From the NCBI GenBank assembly GCA_018812885.1, contig JAHJCW010000116.1, positions 1 through 5,884 on the forward strand: a stretch of 5,884 nucleotides of DNA. The letters run 5' to 3'. This document shows, piece after piece, positions 5,862 through 5,884 of this stretch; the first letter of the stretch is position 1, and each line of letters opens with the position of its first letter. The translations under genes and the position numbers were made by a program. The notes beneath the pieces are model-generated. The model had not been told where the DNA came from. It saw only the letters and a program-made list of their open reading frames with translations, and made no database searches. Source of the DNA: a bacterium (GTDB taxonomy: Bacteria; Fidelibacterota; Marinisomatia; Marinisomatales; JAHJCW01).

Positions 5862-5884
5862 CCACAGAGAACACAGAGAAAAAA
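5862..5884 (-). repeat. Dispersed 22-bp repeat, copy B (upstream of NlpC/P60 gene, at window edge)
   Basis: On the plus strand this reads CCACAGAGAACACAGAG plus an A run. It contains a perfect 9-bp tandem duplication, CACAGAGAA twice, at 5863-5880. It is the second copy of the element at 5006-5027 and begins 19 nt upstream of the peptidase ATG. It may continue beyond the window. Confidence 0.65.

Noticed and set aside
5845..5884. Plus-strand AAGGTGAGG followed by TTG, suggesting a divergent gene start
   Set aside because: Only a few codons remain in the window and they fall in the CACAGAG repeat; chance SD-like match.

Overview
This is a gene-dense bacterial segment with every supported gene on the minus strand. 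In transcription order (right to left) it reads: NlpC/P60 peptidase, HNH endonuclease, trpS, scpA, scpB, rluB-type pseudouridine synthase, then a cytidylate kinase reading frame that runs without a stop into ribosomal protein S1 and off the left edge. The order scpA-scpB-rluB-cmk-rpsA is a common housekeeping arrangement. The DNA is AT-rich (about 37-43% GC in the lines I counted) and most starts lack a clear Shine-Dalgarno sequence. S1 has a long acidic N-terminal extension. Together these suggest a low-GC environmental bacterium, perhaps of the Fibrobacteres-Chlorobi-Bacteroidetes superphylum or a relative such as Marinimicrobia. That placement is a guess from style, not from a search.

Layout: 5063-5842 encodes a two-SH3b plus NlpC/P60 cell-wall peptidase. 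A 75-nt gap (4988-5062) holds a short dispersed repeat, a hairpin and an 8-bp tandem repeat. The HNH nuclease (4442-4987) is followed 12 nt later by trpS (3458-4429), which overlaps scpA as TAATG. scpA and scpB are 2 nt apart, and scpB overlaps rluB by 14 nt. A 91-nt spacer then leads to cmk-rpsA (1381 down to the edge). No stretch longer than 300 bases lacks a gene.

Function: ScpA and ScpB are the non-SMC subunits of the chromosome-condensing SMC complex. TrpS, the RluB-like enzyme and S1 serve translation, and Cmk makes CDP/dCDP. The tight spacing from HNH to rluB suggests one transcript. The peptidase and HNH gene are accessory members with their own repeat-bearing leaders.

Most notable points: (1) cmk and rpsA form one uninterrupted frame. 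Their junction carries an A6 run, an in-frame A-AAA-AAG heptamer and an internal SD plus ATG, and loss of one base would restore a TAATG stop/start like the one at trpS/scpA. (2) The last ~70 nt at the left edge stop looking like S1, rise in GC and look like the FtsK C-terminal domain, suggesting a chimeric contig end. (3) A 22-bp repeat lies in both intergenic regions flanking the peptidase gene.
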